Shown here: positions 44,029 to 52,378 of the stretch, piece by piece
Layout: the number at the start of each line of letters is the position of its first letter
Numbering within the stretch: position 1 is the first letter of the stretch
Assembly: GCF_007997135.1 (NCBI RefSeq)
Contig: NZ_VORU01000003.1
Location: 124,001-188,000, forward strand
DNA: 64,000 nucleotides
Source of the DNA: Aequorivita lipolytica
GTDB lineage: Bacteria; Bacteroidota; Bacteroidia; Flavobacteriales; Flavobacteriaceae
Reading direction: 5' to 3'
Position numbers and translations under genes: made by a program
Notes under the pieces: generated by a model
What the model was told of the DNA's origin: nothing
The model's input: only the letters and a program-made list of their open reading frames with translations
Database searches by the model: none

Positions 44029-44595
44029 AAAATATTAGTAATAGATAATTACGACAGTTTTGTGTACAATCTGGTTCACTATTTAGAGGAATTGGATTGC
44101 GAGGTAACCGTAAAACGAAACGATAAGTTTTATTTAGAAGAAGTTGAAAATTACGACAAAGTACTTCTCTCTCCCGGCCCAGGAATTCCTGACGAAGCAG
44201 GCTTGCTTAAAGCAGTGATCCAAAAATACGCAACTTCAAAACCAATCTTTGGAGTGTGTCTGGGCCAACAAGCAATTGGTGAAGTTTTTGGTGGAAAATT
44301 GGAAAATTTGAGTAAAGTTTTTCACGGAGTTGCCACAAAAGCTACAATCATTGTTGAAAACGAACCTCTTTTTAAAGGAATCGAAAAAGAGTTTGAAATT
44401 GGTCGTTACCACAGTTGGGTGGTTTCAAAAGAAAATTTTCCCGAGGTTTTGGAAATCACTTCAGTGGATGAAAACGGACAAATTATGTCCCTTCGCCATA
44501 AATTTTATGATGTTTGCGGCGTACAGTTTCACCCCGAAAGTGTGCTCACTCCAATGGGGAAACAGATTATTAAGAATTGGGTGGAGGCCCCCTAA
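43954..44595 (+). CDS. trpG: Anthranilate synthase component II (glutamine amidotransferase)
   Basis: 213 residues. Class I amidotransferase giving ammonia to TrpE: LSPGPGIPDEAG, nucleophile Cys102 in GVCLGQQAIGEVFGG, His193 and Glu195 in VQFHPESV. TrpG proteins normally start at KILVIDNYDSFVYNL. Here 25 residues precede it, and about half of them (APLPLGEGMGMGL) come from a GC-rich repeat; the codon just before KIL is CTG, so the native start appears to have been displaced and the ATG at 43954 recruited. ATGs at 44014 and 44020 are alternatives. The stop again lies in a repeat copy. Confidence 0.95.
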   Translation: MEKEKIKEAENQAPLPLGEGMGMGLKILVIDNYDSFVYNLVHYLEELDCEVTVKRNDKFYLEEVENYDKVLLSPGPGIPDEAGLLKAVIQKYATSKPIFGVCLGQQAIGEVFGGKLENLSKVFHGVATKATIIVENEPLFKGIEKEFEIGRYHSWVVSKENFPEVLEITSVDENGQIMSLRHKFYDVCGVQFHPESVLTPMGKQIIKNWVEAP

Positions 44596-44713
44596 CCCCC
44601 AAAGGGGGAATTATTGTTCAGTTCCAGTAGGCTCGCGATTTATCGCGTGCTTCATTTTTCAAGTAATTAGTGTTAGTAAATAAAAAATTGGCGTCTTTGC
44701 GCCTTTGCGAGAG
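44586..44713. repeat. Three different repeats at the trpG/trpD junction
   Basis: GGCCCCCTAACCCCCAAAGG (44586-44611) ends trpG; a palindrome GGCTCGCGATTTATCGCG follows (44629-44650, related to 62726); then GGCGTCTTTGCGCCTTTGCG (44687-44711), a repeat type common in flavobacteria, abuts the trpD start. Confidence 0.65.
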
Positions 44714-44718
44714 AAAAA

Positions 44719-45717
44719 ATGAAACAGATTTTAAACAGATTAATAAATCACGAACAGCTCACCAAAGATGAAGCACGAACCGTTTTAGTAAACATTTCCG
44801 AAGGAAAATACAACCAAAACCAAATTGCTGCTTTTTTGACGGTTTTTATGATGCGGAATGTAAGTTTGGAAGAACTGGAGGGTTTTAGGGACGCATTGTT
44901 AGATTTGTGTTTAGCAATAGATTTTAGTGAATACAACACTATCGATTTATGCGGAACCGGTGGTGATGGAAAAAACACGTTTAATATTTCAACCTTGGCG
45001 TCTTTCGTTACGGCCGGAGCTGGAATAAAAGTCACAAAACACGGAAATTACGGAGTTTCCTCGGTAAGCGGAAGCAGTAACGTAATGGAAGCTTTGGGCA
45101 TAAAATTCAGCAACGAAAAAGATTTTTTAAAACGCAGTTTGGACGAAGCTGGAATCTGTGTTTTGCACGCGCCACTCTTCCACCCTGCAATGAAAAATGT
45201 GGCACCAATTAGAAAGGAATTGGGCGTAAAAACATTCTTTAATATGCTTGGACCAATGGTAAATCCCGCATTTCCGAAGAATCAATTGGTCGGGGTTTTC
45301 GATTTGGAATTGGCGCGTATGTACGGTTATCTCTATCAAAAAAGTGAAAAGAATTACGCAATACTGCATGCGATTGATGGTTACGATGAAATATCTTTAA
45401 CTGGGCCCGTAAAAGTAATTTCGAAAGCTTCGGAAAGCATTTTGACTGCTGAAGATTTCGGAGTGCAGCAGATTGACGAATCTGATATATTTGGCGGTGA
45501 AACCGTAAAAGAATCTGCAGAAATTTTTCTAAATATTTTAAACGGAAAAGGCACCAAAGCCCAAAACAACGTTGTTTGCGCAAATGCCGGAATGGCAATT
45601 TCAGTAGTTAAAAACTGTACGATAAAAGAGGGATTTCAAAAAGCAAAAGAAACTTTACAATTCGGAAAAGCATTGAAGTCTTTAAAAAAATTACAACAAT
45701 TATCGAAAACGAATTAA
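44719..45717 (+). CDS. trpD: Anthranilate phosphoribosyltransferase
   Basis: 332 residues. It transfers phosphoribose from PRPP to anthranilate. Glycosyltransferase family 3 motifs: DLCGTGGDGKNTFNIST (PRPP loop), KHGNYGVSSVSGSSNVMEALG, HPAMKNVAPIRKELGVKTFFNMLGPMVNP. The N-terminal helical domain LTKDEARTVLVNISEGKYN is intact. Starts just after the 44586-44713 repeats. Its TAA is part of the first copy of a heptamer repeat. Confidence 0.96.
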   Translation: MKQILNRLINHEQLTKDEARTVLVNISEGKYNQNQIAAFLTVFMMRNVSLEELEGFRDALLDLCLAIDFSEYNTIDLCGTGGDGKNTFNISTLASFVTAGAGIKVTKHGNYGVSSVSGSSNVMEALGIKFSNEKDFLKRSLDEAGICVLHAPLFHPAMKNVAPIRKELGVKTFFNMLGPMVNPAFPKNQLVGVFDLELARMYGYLYQKSEKNYAILHAIDGYDEISLTGPVKVISKASESILTAEDFGVQQIDESDIFGGETVKESAEIFLNILNGKGTKAQNNVVCANAGMAISVVKNCTIKEGFQKAKETLQFGKALKSLKKLQQLSKTN

Positions 45718-45747
45718 CGATTAACGATTAACGATTAACGATTAACG
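45713..45747. repeat. Heptamer tandem repeat ATTAACG x5
   Basis: Five exact copies of ATTAACG fill the trpD/trpC gap, beginning inside the trpD stop codon and ending three bases before the trpC ATG. Confidence 0.85.
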
Positions 45748-45750
45748 AAA

Positions 45751-46533
45751 ATGACAATATTAGATAACATTACCGCCTATAAACTCAAGGAAGTTACAGC
45801 AAAAAAGGAAGCAATCCCAGTGCGGTTACTTGAAAAGTTTCCACTGTTCGGGAAAGAAACCAAATCATTGGCAGCGGCATTGCGAATTTCAACCACTGGA
45901 ATTATCGCTGAGCACAAGCGTCGTTCACCCAGTAAATCGGTAATTAACGACAAGGTTTTATTGCCCGAAGTTGTTTCGGGTTATGAAATTGCGGGCGCCA
46001 AGGGAGTTTCAGTTTTAACGGATTCCAACTTTTTCGGAGGTTCGTTGGATGATCTTTTGGTTGCCGAAAAAACAGTTTCTATCCCAATTCTTCGGAAGGA
46101 ATTTATAATCGATCCGTATCAAATCTATGAAGCAAAAGCGTATGGCGCCGACGCTATTCTATTGATTGCCGCTTGCCTTTCGGCAGAAGAATTGAAGCAA
46201 TTTTCACATTTGGCAAAAAGCTTAAAATTGGATGTTTTGCTAGAAGTTCATAATCTTGAAGAACTTCAGAAATCATTGTTGCCAAACGTAGATATAATTG
46301 GTGTAAACAACAGAAACCTAAAAAACTTCAAAGTGAATATTGAAATAAGCAAAAAACTTTCGAAGGAGATTCCGAACGATTTCGTAAAAATTTCCGAAAG
46401 CGGCATTAACGATGTGGAAACAATAAAAGACTTGAGAACGTATGGTTTCGAAGGTTTTTTGATTGGAGAAAATTTTATGAAAACCGATAATCCCGGCGAA
46501 ACTGCAAAAGCATTTATAGAAAAATTAAGATGA
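45751..46533 (+). CDS. trpC: Indole-3-glycerol phosphate synthase
   Basis: 260 residues, TIM barrel. AEHKRRSPSKSVIN carries the catalytic Lys and phosphate contacts; KGVSVLTDSNFFGGS, ILRKEFIIDPYQIYEAKAYGADAILLIAA, GVNNRNLKNF and SESGINDVE are the family strands with catalytic Lys and Glu/Asn. It decarboxylates and closes CdRP to indoleglycerol phosphate. Its TGA overlaps the trpF ATG. Confidence 0.96.
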   Translation: MTILDNITAYKLKEVTAKKEAIPVRLLEKFPLFGKETKSLAAALRISTTGIIAEHKRRSPSKSVINDKVLLPEVVSGYEIAGAKGVSVLTDSNFFGGSLDDLLVAEKTVSIPILRKEFIIDPYQIYEAKAYGADAILLIAACLSAEELKQFSHLAKSLKLDVLLEVHNLEELQKSLLPNVDIIGVNNRNLKNFKVNIEISKKLSKEIPNDFVKISESGINDVETIKDLRTYGFEGFLIGENFMKTDNPGETAKAFIEKLR

Positions 46534-47207
46534 AAGAAAAAAAACAAACCCCCTCCCCTTCGGGGAGGGTTGGGGTGGGGATTAAAATCTGCGGAATGAA
46601 AAATAATATAACTGAAGTTGCAGCGCTTCAGCCTGACTATTTGGGTTTTATTTTTTACGAAAAAAGTCCGAGGTATTTCGATGCGGAAGAGATTCCTTCG
46701 CTGCCGCTTGGTATTAAAAAAGTCGGCATTTTTGTGGACGAAAAACATTCAAAAGTGCTTGAATTGGTCAAGAAGCATGATTTAGATATTATTCAGCTTC
46801 ACGGCAATGAAACTGTAGATTTTTGTGACAAATTAAGAAAAGAATGTCAGGTCGAGCGCAGTCGAGACCTTAGCATTTGGAAGGTGTTTTCGATTAAAGA
46901 CGAATTCGATTTCGAAATTTTAAAACCATATGAGAGTAGTGTAGATAAATTCCTTTTCGACACAAAAGGAAAAGAAAAAGGTGGAAACGGTTACACTTTC
47001 AATTGGGAGATTTTAAAAAAATATACTTCAAAAAAACCTTTTATTTTAAGCGGCGGTATTGGTTTGGAAGAAATTGATTCCCTCAAAGAATTACTAAAAA
47101 CAGACCTTCCCATTCACGCTATTGATGTAAACAGCAAGTTTGAAATTGAACCGGGCTTAAAGGAAATTGCCCTCCTGCAAGGTTTTCAAAACCTTATAGG
47201 TCTTTAG
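46530..47207 (+). CDS. trpF: Phosphoribosylanthranilate isomerase
   Basis: 225 residues, TIM barrel. Core motifs IKICGMKN (catalytic Cys), [40 protein letters not shown] (catalytic Asp) and [12 protein letters not shown]. Normal TrpF starts at KICG; here about 16 extra residues ([14 protein letters not shown]) come from a GC-rich repeat, and the start ATG overlaps the trpC stop. A second element (46845-46871) adds QVERSRDL in a loop after CDKLRKE. Both insertions keep the frame and spare the active site, so the enzyme is probably functional. Confidence 0.95.
   Translation: MKEKKQTPSPSGRVGVGIKICGMKNNITEVAALQPDYLGFIFYEKSPRYFDAEEIPSLPLGIKKVGIFVDEKHSKVLELVKKHDLDIIQLHGNETVDFCDKLRKECQVERSRDLSIWKVFSIKDEFDFEILKPYESSVDKFLFDTKGKEKGGNGYTFNWEILKKYTSKKPFILSGGIGLEEIDSLKELLKTDLPIHAIDVNSKFEIEPGLKEIALLQGFQNLIGL
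46549..46580. repeat. GC-rich palindrome in the 5' end of trpF
   Basis: CCCCTCCCCTTCGGGGAGGG followed by TTGGGGTGGGG; the CTCCCC/GGGGAG arms enclose TTC. Translated as [10 protein letters not shown]. Confidence 0.75.
46845..46871. repeat. In-frame element TGTCAGGTCGAGCGCAGTCG inside trpF
   Basis: AGGTC at the left and GACCT at the right border a GAGCGCAGTCGA centre. The GTCAGGTCGAG part is shared with the argS element at 32372. Confidence 0.65.
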
Positions 47208-47240
47208 TGTATTGGGAAACAGTACATATTAGAACCACCA

Positions 47241-47275
47241 CTCAATACTCAATACTCAATACTCAATACTCAATA
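47241..47275. repeat. Heptamer tandem repeat CTCAATA x5
   Basis: Five exact copies of CTCAATA in the trpF/trpB gap, ending ten bases before the trpB ATG. Confidence 0.85.
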
Positions 47276-47284
47276 CTGAAAAAA

Positions 47285-48469
47285 ATGAATTATAACGTAA
47301 ACGAAAAAGGCTATTACGGCGAGTTTGGCGGAGCATATATTCCCGAAATGCTGTATCCAAATGTTGAGGAGCTTCGGCAGAATTATTTAAAAATAATGGC
47401 CGAGGAATCTTTTCAAAAAGAATTCCGTCAACTATTGAAAGATTATGTTGGGCGTCCTACTCCGCTTTATTTTGCAAAACGTCTTTCAGAAAAATACAAT
47501 ACTAAAATATATTTAAAGCGCGAAGACCTTTGCCATACAGGCGCTCATAAAGTGAATAATACCATCGGCCAGATTTTAATGGCAAAACGTTTGGGCAAAA
47601 CCCGAATTATTGCTGAAACTGGTGCCGGGCAACACGGCGTCGCAACTGCCACAGTTTGCGCTTTGATGGGTCTGGAATGCATTGTTTTTATGGGCGAAAT
47701 TGATATAAAACGCCAAGCCCCAAATGTAGCCAGGATGAAAATGCTTGGAGCGAAAGTGGTTCCTGCCACGAGCGGCAGCAAAACATTAAAAGATGCCACC
47801 AACGAGGCTATTCGCGATTGGATAAACAATCCTGTGGATACACATTATATTATAGGTAGCGTAGTTGGTCCGCACCCATATCCTGATATGGTCGCACGTT
47901 TTCAAAGTGTAGTTTCCGAAGAAATTAAAATACAGCTCAAGGAAAAAGAAGGTCGTGAAAACCCAGATTTTGTTGTGGCTTGTGTTGGCGGTGGCAGTAA
48001 TGCAGCTGGTGCTTATTATCACTATTTAGACAAACCAGAAGTTGGAATAATCGCTGTAGAAGCCGCTGGAAAAGGAGTTAATAGTGGTGAAAGTGCTGCA
48101 ACTTCTGCATTGGGAAAAGTCGGGATTATTCACGGTAGCAAAACGCTATTAATGCAAACCGCTGATGGGCAAATCACAGAACCATATTCTATTTCCGCAG
48201 GTTTAGATTATCCGGGCGTTGGCCCTATGCACGCCAATCTTTTTGCAAGCGGACGAGGCGAATTTATTTCAATAACCGATGATGATGCGATGCAAGCAGG
48301 ACTGGAGCTTAGCAAATTGGAAGGTATTATTCCAGCTATTGAAACCAGCCATGCACTCGCAATTTTTGAAACTAGGAAATTTAAAAAAGATGATGTGGTT
48401 GTGGTGAATTTAAGCGGGCGTGGCGATAAAGATTTGGACACTTATATAAAATATTTTAACTTGAATTAG
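47285..48469 (+). CDS. trpB: Tryptophan synthase beta chain
   Basis: 394 residues from the ATG at 47285. An in-frame GTG at 47207 would make the heptamer repeat part of the protein and is rejected because known TrpB proteins start near [17 protein letters not shown] Lys in [66 protein letters not shown] and the C-terminal [13 protein letters not shown] are typical. It condenses indole with serine. Followed by a palindrome, then trpA. Confidence 0.96.
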   Translation: MNYNVNEKGYYGEFGGAYIPEMLYPNVEELRQNYLKIMAEESFQKEFRQLLKDYVGRPTPLYFAKRLSEKYNTKIYLKREDLCHTGAHKVNNTIGQILMAKRLGKTRIIAETGAGQHGVATATVCALMGLECIVFMGEIDIKRQAPNVARMKMLGAKVVPATSGSKTLKDATNEAIRDWINNPVDTHYIIGSVVGPHPYPDMVARFQSVVSEEIKIQLKEKEGRENPDFVVACVGGGSNAAGAYYHYLDKPEVGIIAVEAAGKGVNSGESAATSALGKVGIIHGSKTLLMQTADGQITEPYSISAGLDYPGVGPMHANLFASGRGEFISITDDDAMQAGLELSKLEGIIPAIETSHALAIFETRKFKKDDVVVVNLSGRGDKDLDTYIKYFNLN

Positions 48470-48478
48470 GTACTTTAT

Positions 48479-48500
48479 CATTTCCGCCTTCGCGGAAATG
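48479..48500. repeat. Palindrome CATTTCCGC-cttc-GCGGAAATG
   Basis: Perfect 9-bp arms around a CTTC tetraloop in the trpB/trpA gap. No T run follows, so it more likely moderates RNA stability than ends transcription. Confidence 0.8.
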
Positions 48501-48516
48501 AAAAAATAAACTTTTT

Positions 48517-49278
48517 ATGAATCGAATTAAAAATAAACTTTCAGAAAACAAAAAAATTCTATCCATCTACTTCACCGCAGGTTATCCGAAATTGGATGAT
48601 ACAGTTGAAATACTTCAGCAATTGGAAAAAGATGGCGTTGACATGGTTGAAATCGGCTTGCCGTTTAGCGATCCATTGGCAGATGGGCCCACCATTCAGC
48701 AGAGTTCGCAAGCAGCACTAAAAAATGGAATGACCACCGAATTGCTTTTTCAGCAATTAAAAGACATTCGAGAAACTGTTTCAATTCCATTGATAATTAT
48801 GGGCTATTTCAATCCTATGCTTCAGTTTGGGGTTGAAAATTTCTGCAAGAAGTGCGCTGAAGTTGGCATTGACGGCTTGATTCTTCCAGACCTTCCTTTG
48901 GCGGAATATGAAGAGCATTATGAAGAAATCTTCAAAAAATACAATCTCATAAATATCTTTTTAATCACGCCGCAGACTTCTGAAGAACGAATTCGACAAA
49001 TTGATAACGCTTCCGAAGGCTTTATTTATATGGTGAGCAGCGCAAGTGTTACGGGAAGTTCGGAAGGTTTTGGCGCAGAACAGGAAGAATATTTTAAACG
49101 CATCGCTTCAATGAAACTTAGCAATCCTTTAATTGTGGGCTTCGGAATAAATAATTCTGAAACTTTTCTGCAATCCACAAAATCTGCAAAAGGCGCAATT
49201 ATTGGCAGTGCTTTTATAAAAATGCTTTCAGAAAAAGGATTGGGCGGAATTTCAACTTTCATAAAATCAATTAGATAG
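48517..49278 (+). CDS. trpA: Tryptophan synthase alpha chain
   Basis: 253 residues, TIM barrel. Catalytic Glu in DMVEIGLPFSDPLADGP and Asp in VDGLILPDLPLAE-type segment (GIDGLILPDLPL); LNIFLITPQTSEERI, YMVSSASVTGSS and GFGINNSETF follow the usual strands. It cleaves indoleglycerol phosphate to indole and glyceraldehyde-3-phosphate. Last gene of the operon. Confidence 0.96.
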   Translation: MNRIKNKLSENKKILSIYFTAGYPKLDDTVEILQQLEKDGVDMVEIGLPFSDPLADGPTIQQSSQAALKNGMTTELLFQQLKDIRETVSIPLIIMGYFNPMLQFGVENFCKKCAEVGIDGLILPDLPLAEYEEHYEEIFKKYNLINIFLITPQTSEERIRQIDNASEGFIYMVSSASVTGSSEGFGAEQEEYFKRIASMKLSNPLIVGFGINNSETFLQSTKSAKGAIIGSAFIKMLSEKGLGGISTFIKSIR

Positions 49279-49321
49279 GCTTTTCTTTATAAATGATTTA
49301 AAAGAAACTATACCGAAACAC

Positions 49322-49329
49322 TATCTTTG
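49322..49329 (+). promoter_or_regulatory. Putative -7 box TATCTTTG for mvaA
   Basis: Exact TAnnTTTG match 22 bases before the mvaA ATG; TTTA at 49297-49300 lies at -33-like spacing. Confidence 0.5.
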
Positions 49330-49351
49330 CAGTTAAATGATATTTAAGTAA

Positions 49352-50665
49352 ATGATTCAACCTATTTCTGGATTTTCAAAGAAAACAAAAGCTGAAAAAA
49401 TTGAATGGCTTGCAGAAAATTATCTGCAAAATAATCCAAACTCCGTTCAAATTTTAGAAAATTACTGGAATGACAACCCGTCACTGCAGCAACTTCACGA
49501 TGATTTTATAGAAAACACCATTTCCAACTACTACTTACCGTTTGGAATTGCCCCTAATTTTTTAATCAACGAAAAATTATACGCTTTACCAATGGTTACC
49601 GAAGAAAGCTCGGTGGTAGCTGCTGCTAGTAATGCCGCTAAATTTTGGTTGGAACGAGGTGGGTTTAAGGCCGAAGTGATTTCCACTGAAAAAAATGGAC
49701 AGATTCATTTTAATTTTTTTGGAAGTGAAAAAAGTATTGAAGATTTTTTTGAAATAGTAAAACCGAAACTTCGCGACAGTATTCAAGCTATCGAAAAAAA
49801 TATGAAAGCCCGCGGGGGTGGACTTTTGGAGCTTTCATTGGTTGACAAATCACACATTTTGGAAGGATACTTTTACATTCATGCCACTTTCGAAACACTG
49901 GATGCAATGGGTGCCAACTTTATTAATAGTTGCTTGGAACAAATGGCGCAAACTTTTGAGGAAGAAGCGCGGAATTTCGAAAAATTTCAACAAAAAGAAA
50001 CATTTCCGGAAGTAGTAATGAGCATACTTTCCAACTACGTTCCCGAATGTTTGGTGCGTGCCGAAGTGAGTTGTAAAGTGGAAGAACTTACTACAAAACA
50101 GTACGAAGGAAAACAAGTTGCAGAAAAATTTGTCCGCGCTATAGAAATCGCAAAAACTGAAACAAGACGCGCTGTAACCCATAATAAAGGCATTATGAAC
50201 GGCATCGATGCGGTGGTTTTAGCCACGGGAAATGATTTTCGCGCGGTTGAAGCTGGCGTTCACGCCTATGCTGCTCGTAATAGTTATTACGGAAGTTTAA
50301 CTCACGCAAAAATTGAGGATGGCGTATTCACTTTTTGGATTGAATTACCTTTGGCTGTGGGCACCGTTGGCGGATTAACTTCGCTTCACCCTTTAACAAA
50401 ATTAGCTTTTGAAATACTTCAAAAACCATACGCAAAACAATTGATGAAGATTCTGGCTGTGGCTGGACTTGCACAAAACTTCGCAGCAGTGCGCTCTTTG
50501 GTTACAACGGGAATTCAAAAAGGGCATATGAAAATGCACTTAATGAATATTTTGAACCAGCTAAATGCTACAAAGGATGAAAAAAACGAGGCGCTGGAAT
50601 ATTATAAAGAGAATGCAGTTTCGCATAGTTCAGTGGTTTCTTTTTTGGAGAATTTGAGAAGTTGA
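49352..50665 (+). CDS. mvaA: Hydroxymethylglutaryl-CoA reductase, class II
   Basis: 437 residues. The class II (degradative-type) form: LPFGIAPNFLINEKLYALPMVTEESSVVAAAS with the catalytic Glu, THNKGIMNGIDAVVLATGNDFRAVEAG with the catalytic Lys and Asp, GTVGGLTSLHPL, and the His of the C-terminal flap. In Flavobacteriaceae this enzyme makes mevalonate for isoprenoids. It was presumably followed directly by the GHMP kinase gene before a toxin module separated them. Confidence 0.94.
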   Translation: MIQPISGFSKKTKAEKIEWLAENYLQNNPNSVQILENYWNDNPSLQQLHDDFIENTISNYYLPFGIAPNFLINEKLYALPMVTEESSVVAAASNAAKFWLERGGFKAEVISTEKNGQIHFNFFGSEKSIEDFFEIVKPKLRDSIQAIEKNMKARGGGLLELSLVDKSHILEGYFYIHATFETLDAMGANFINSCLEQMAQTFEEEARNFEKFQQKETFPEVVMSILSNYVPECLVRAEVSCKVEELTTKQYEGKQVAEKFVRAIEIAKTETRRAVTHNKGIMNGIDAVVLATGNDFRAVEAGVHAYAARNSYYGSLTHAKIEDGVFTFWIELPLAVGTVGGLTSLHPLTKLAFEILQKPYAKQLMKILAVAGLAQNFAAVRSLVTTGIQKGHMKMHLMNILNQLNATKDEKNEALEYYKENAVSHSSVVSFLENLRS

Positions 50666-50689
50666 TGAGTTTAAAAGTTTAGAAGCAAA

Positions 50690-50749
50690 TTAAAAAAAAC
50701 ATTTCACAGCAACGGAAAATTATTGCTCACTGGCGAATACGTGGTGCTG
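50690..50749 (+). pseudogene. 20-codon stub of the GHMP kinase gene start
   Basis: Codons 50690-50749 translate as (L)KKTFHSNGKLLLTGEYVVL and match the start of the complete kinase gene at 51415-51474 at 53 of 60 bases. Six of the seven differences are at third codon positions, so both copies diverged while coding. The stub begins 24 bases after mvaA and is cut off by the toxin module. Confidence 0.85.
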
Positions 50750-50764
50750 AACCTTTTTGAATAT

Positions 50765-50772
50765 TATCTTTG
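50765..50772 (+). promoter_or_regulatory. Putative -7 box TATCTTTG for the toxin gene
   Basis: Exact TAnnTTTG match only five bases before the toxin ATG, suggesting a leaderless or nearly leaderless transcript. Confidence 0.4.
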
Positions 50773-50777
50773 AAAAT

Positions 50778-51059
50778 ATGGAAATTGTTTGGACGGATAG
50801 GGCGTATTTTAGTTATGACAGTAATATTGCCTACCTTTATGGGGGATGGTCTCTTGAAGTTGCACTAAACTTCATTAATAAAACTGAGGAAGCGGAAAAA
50901 TTACTTTTGGAAAATCCTAATCTGGGAAGGTTTGATGATGAATTAAAATTGTATAAACTTCTAATTGTCAAACAGATTTACCTATTTTATGAAATCCACA
51001 ACAATAATCTTGTATTTATGAATTTTTGGAACAACTATAAAAATCCTTATTGGTTATAA
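50778..51059 (+). CDS. RelE/ParE-family toxin-like protein
   Basis: 93 residues from the ATG at 50778 (an upstream TTG at 50757 is unlikely). EIVWTDRAYFSYDSNIAYL, FINKTEEAEKLLLENPNLGR, LYKLLIVKQIYLFYEI and the closing VFMNFWNNYKNPYWL match the RelE/ParE fold as seen in Bacteroidota. RelE members cut mRNA on the ribosome, ParE members poison gyrase; the sequence does not decide between them. No antitoxin gene precedes it on the same strand; the only candidate partner is the convergent gene 51054-51365. Confidence 0.78.
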   Translation: MEIVWTDRAYFSYDSNIAYLYGGWSLEVALNFINKTEEAEKLLLENPNLGRFDDELKLYKLLIVKQIYLFYEIHNNNLVFMNFWNNYKNPYWL

Positions 51060-51365
51060 TCTATATTTTGCATTAATATTTGCCCGAACCTCTTTGCTGG
51101 TTTTGGTTCTTCCTTCAAGATAATCTTGCCTACCTTGTTCAATACCTTCTAGCATTTCTTCTCGCATAATCTCTCTTGGAAATAATATTTCGGTAATTAT
51201 TTCAACTTCATTGTTTGTAAAAGCGTTCTCCCTTAATTTTCGATACAAGGTCGGTTTGCTAATGCTCAACTTTTTCACAAAAAAATCCATTTTATAGTCC
51301 GAATTTTCAATTAACTTTGGCAAACTTTCGATGTAGGAATTATATTTCTTAACTAAGGCTATCAT
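51054..51365 (-). CDS. Small HTH-type protein, possible antitoxin
   Basis: 103 residues. FFVKKLSISKPTLYRKLRENAF is a helix-turn-helix-like segment (~28-50); the C-terminal half (EEMLEGIEQGRQDYLEGRTKTSKEVRA) is charged and helical, as in antitoxins that wrap a RelE/ParE toxin. It is convergent with the toxin gene and overlaps its end by six bases, an unusual order for a type II pair. Starts at the ATG on the complement of 51363-51365. Confidence 0.62.
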   Translation of the reverse strand: MIALVKKYNSYIESLPKLIENSDYKMDFFVKKLSISKPTLYRKLRENAFTNNEVEIITEILFPREIMREEMLEGIEQGRQDYLEGRTKTSKEVRANINAKYRL

Positions 51366-51414
51366 ATTTTAATACTATTAGGATTAAATAATTGAACAAA
51401 TTTAATTAAATTTC

Positions 51415-52317
51415 TTGAAAAAAACCTTTAACAGCAACGGAAAATTATTGCTCACGGGTGAATACGTAGTGCTTGATGGCGCAACGGCTTTGGCAATTCC
51501 CACAAAATTTGGGCAATCTTTGGATGCTAAAATTTCAGAAAATGAAAGAATTCACTGGAAGAGTTTGGATGAAAAAGGCACTGTTTGGTTTGAAGATTTT
51601 TTCGATTTAAAAAATTTCGAAAGTAAAAATTCAGAAAAATCTATTTCGAAAATTTTATCGAAAATACTTCAACAAGCCAAAAAACTGAATCCGGATTTTC
51701 TTTCTGAAAATGAAGGAATTCAAGTAACCACAAAACTAGACTTTCCACGAAATTGGGGCTTGGGCACTTCATCAACCTTAATAAATAATATTGCACAATG
51801 GGCTGAAGTGGACGGTTTCGCTTTGCTCGCCAATAGTTTTGGCGGAAGTGGTTATGACATTGCTGCCGCTCAAAATGATTCTCCTATTTTATATAAATTA
51901 AAAAATGAAATCCCTGAATTCAGGAAAATAAATCTTTCTTGGGACTTTACAGACCGTTTGTTTTTTGTTCACTTAAACCAAAAACAGCATAGCAAAGAAG
52001 GAATTGCGAGGTATAAAAATATTTCTGTGGAACAAAAATCAATTCAAAGAATTTCAGACATCAGCAATAAATTGTTAGTTTGTTATTCCCTATCAGACTT
52101 TGAAAAGCTAATGAATGCTCATGAGCAGATTATTTCGGAAATTATAAAGCTTCCTACAGTTAAAGAGCAACTTTTCAGCAATTACCCAGGCACAATCAAA
52201 AGCTTGGGCGCTTGGGGCGGGGATTTTGTTTTGGTTATTGGAAATGATTCTGAGATGGATTATTTTAGAAAGAAAGGGTTCGAAACTATTGTTCCTTTCG
52301 AAGAAATGTTACTTTAA
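51415..52317 (+). CDS. GYDIA-family GHMP kinase (mevalonate pathway)
   Basis: 300 residues, TTG start. FNSNGKLLLTGEYVVLDGATALAIP is the GHMP substrate loop, NWGLGTSSTLINNIAQWA the ATP-binding glycine loop, and NSFGGSGYDIAAAQ the hallmark GYDIA block; YPGTIKSLGAWGGDFVLV is the C-terminal motif. By context with mvaA, it phosphorylates mevalonate or phosphomevalonate. The gene is complete, with a duplicated 60-base start stub upstream on the other side of the toxin module. Confidence 0.87.
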   Translation: MKKTFNSNGKLLLTGEYVVLDGATALAIPTKFGQSLDAKISENERIHWKSLDEKGTVWFEDFFDLKNFESKNSEKSISKILSKILQQAKKLNPDFLSENEGIQVTTKLDFPRNWGLGTSSTLINNIAQWAEVDGFALLANSFGGSGYDIAAAQNDSPILYKLKNEIPEFRKINLSWDFTDRLFFVHLNQKQHSKEGIARYKNISVEQKSIQRISDISNKLLVCYSLSDFEKLMNAHEQIISEIIKLPTVKEQLFSNYPGTIKSLGAWGGDFVLVIGNDSEMDYFRKKGFETIVPFEEMLL

Positions 52318-52340
52318 TGATCTCAGTACGAACAATTTAA

Positions 52341-52372
52341 AAACAAAAAACCCCCAAACAATACGTCTGGGG
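52341..52372 (-). terminator. Terminator of the tRNA-Phe gene
   Basis: CCCCAAAC (52352-52359) and GTCTGGGG (52365-52372) pair with one mismatch around AATAC. Read on the minus strand, the stem is followed by TTTTTTG. Confidence 0.7.
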
Positions 52373-52378
52373 ATTATG

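Noticed and set aside
45713-45747. CRISPR-like array in the trp operon
   Set aside because: The 7-bp units are contiguous, with no spacers and no cas genes in the window; it is a simple tandem repeat.
47207-47284. GTG start making TrpB 26 residues longer
   Set aside because: The extension is just the translated CTCAATA heptamer repeat, and TrpB homologues begin near the ATG at 47285.
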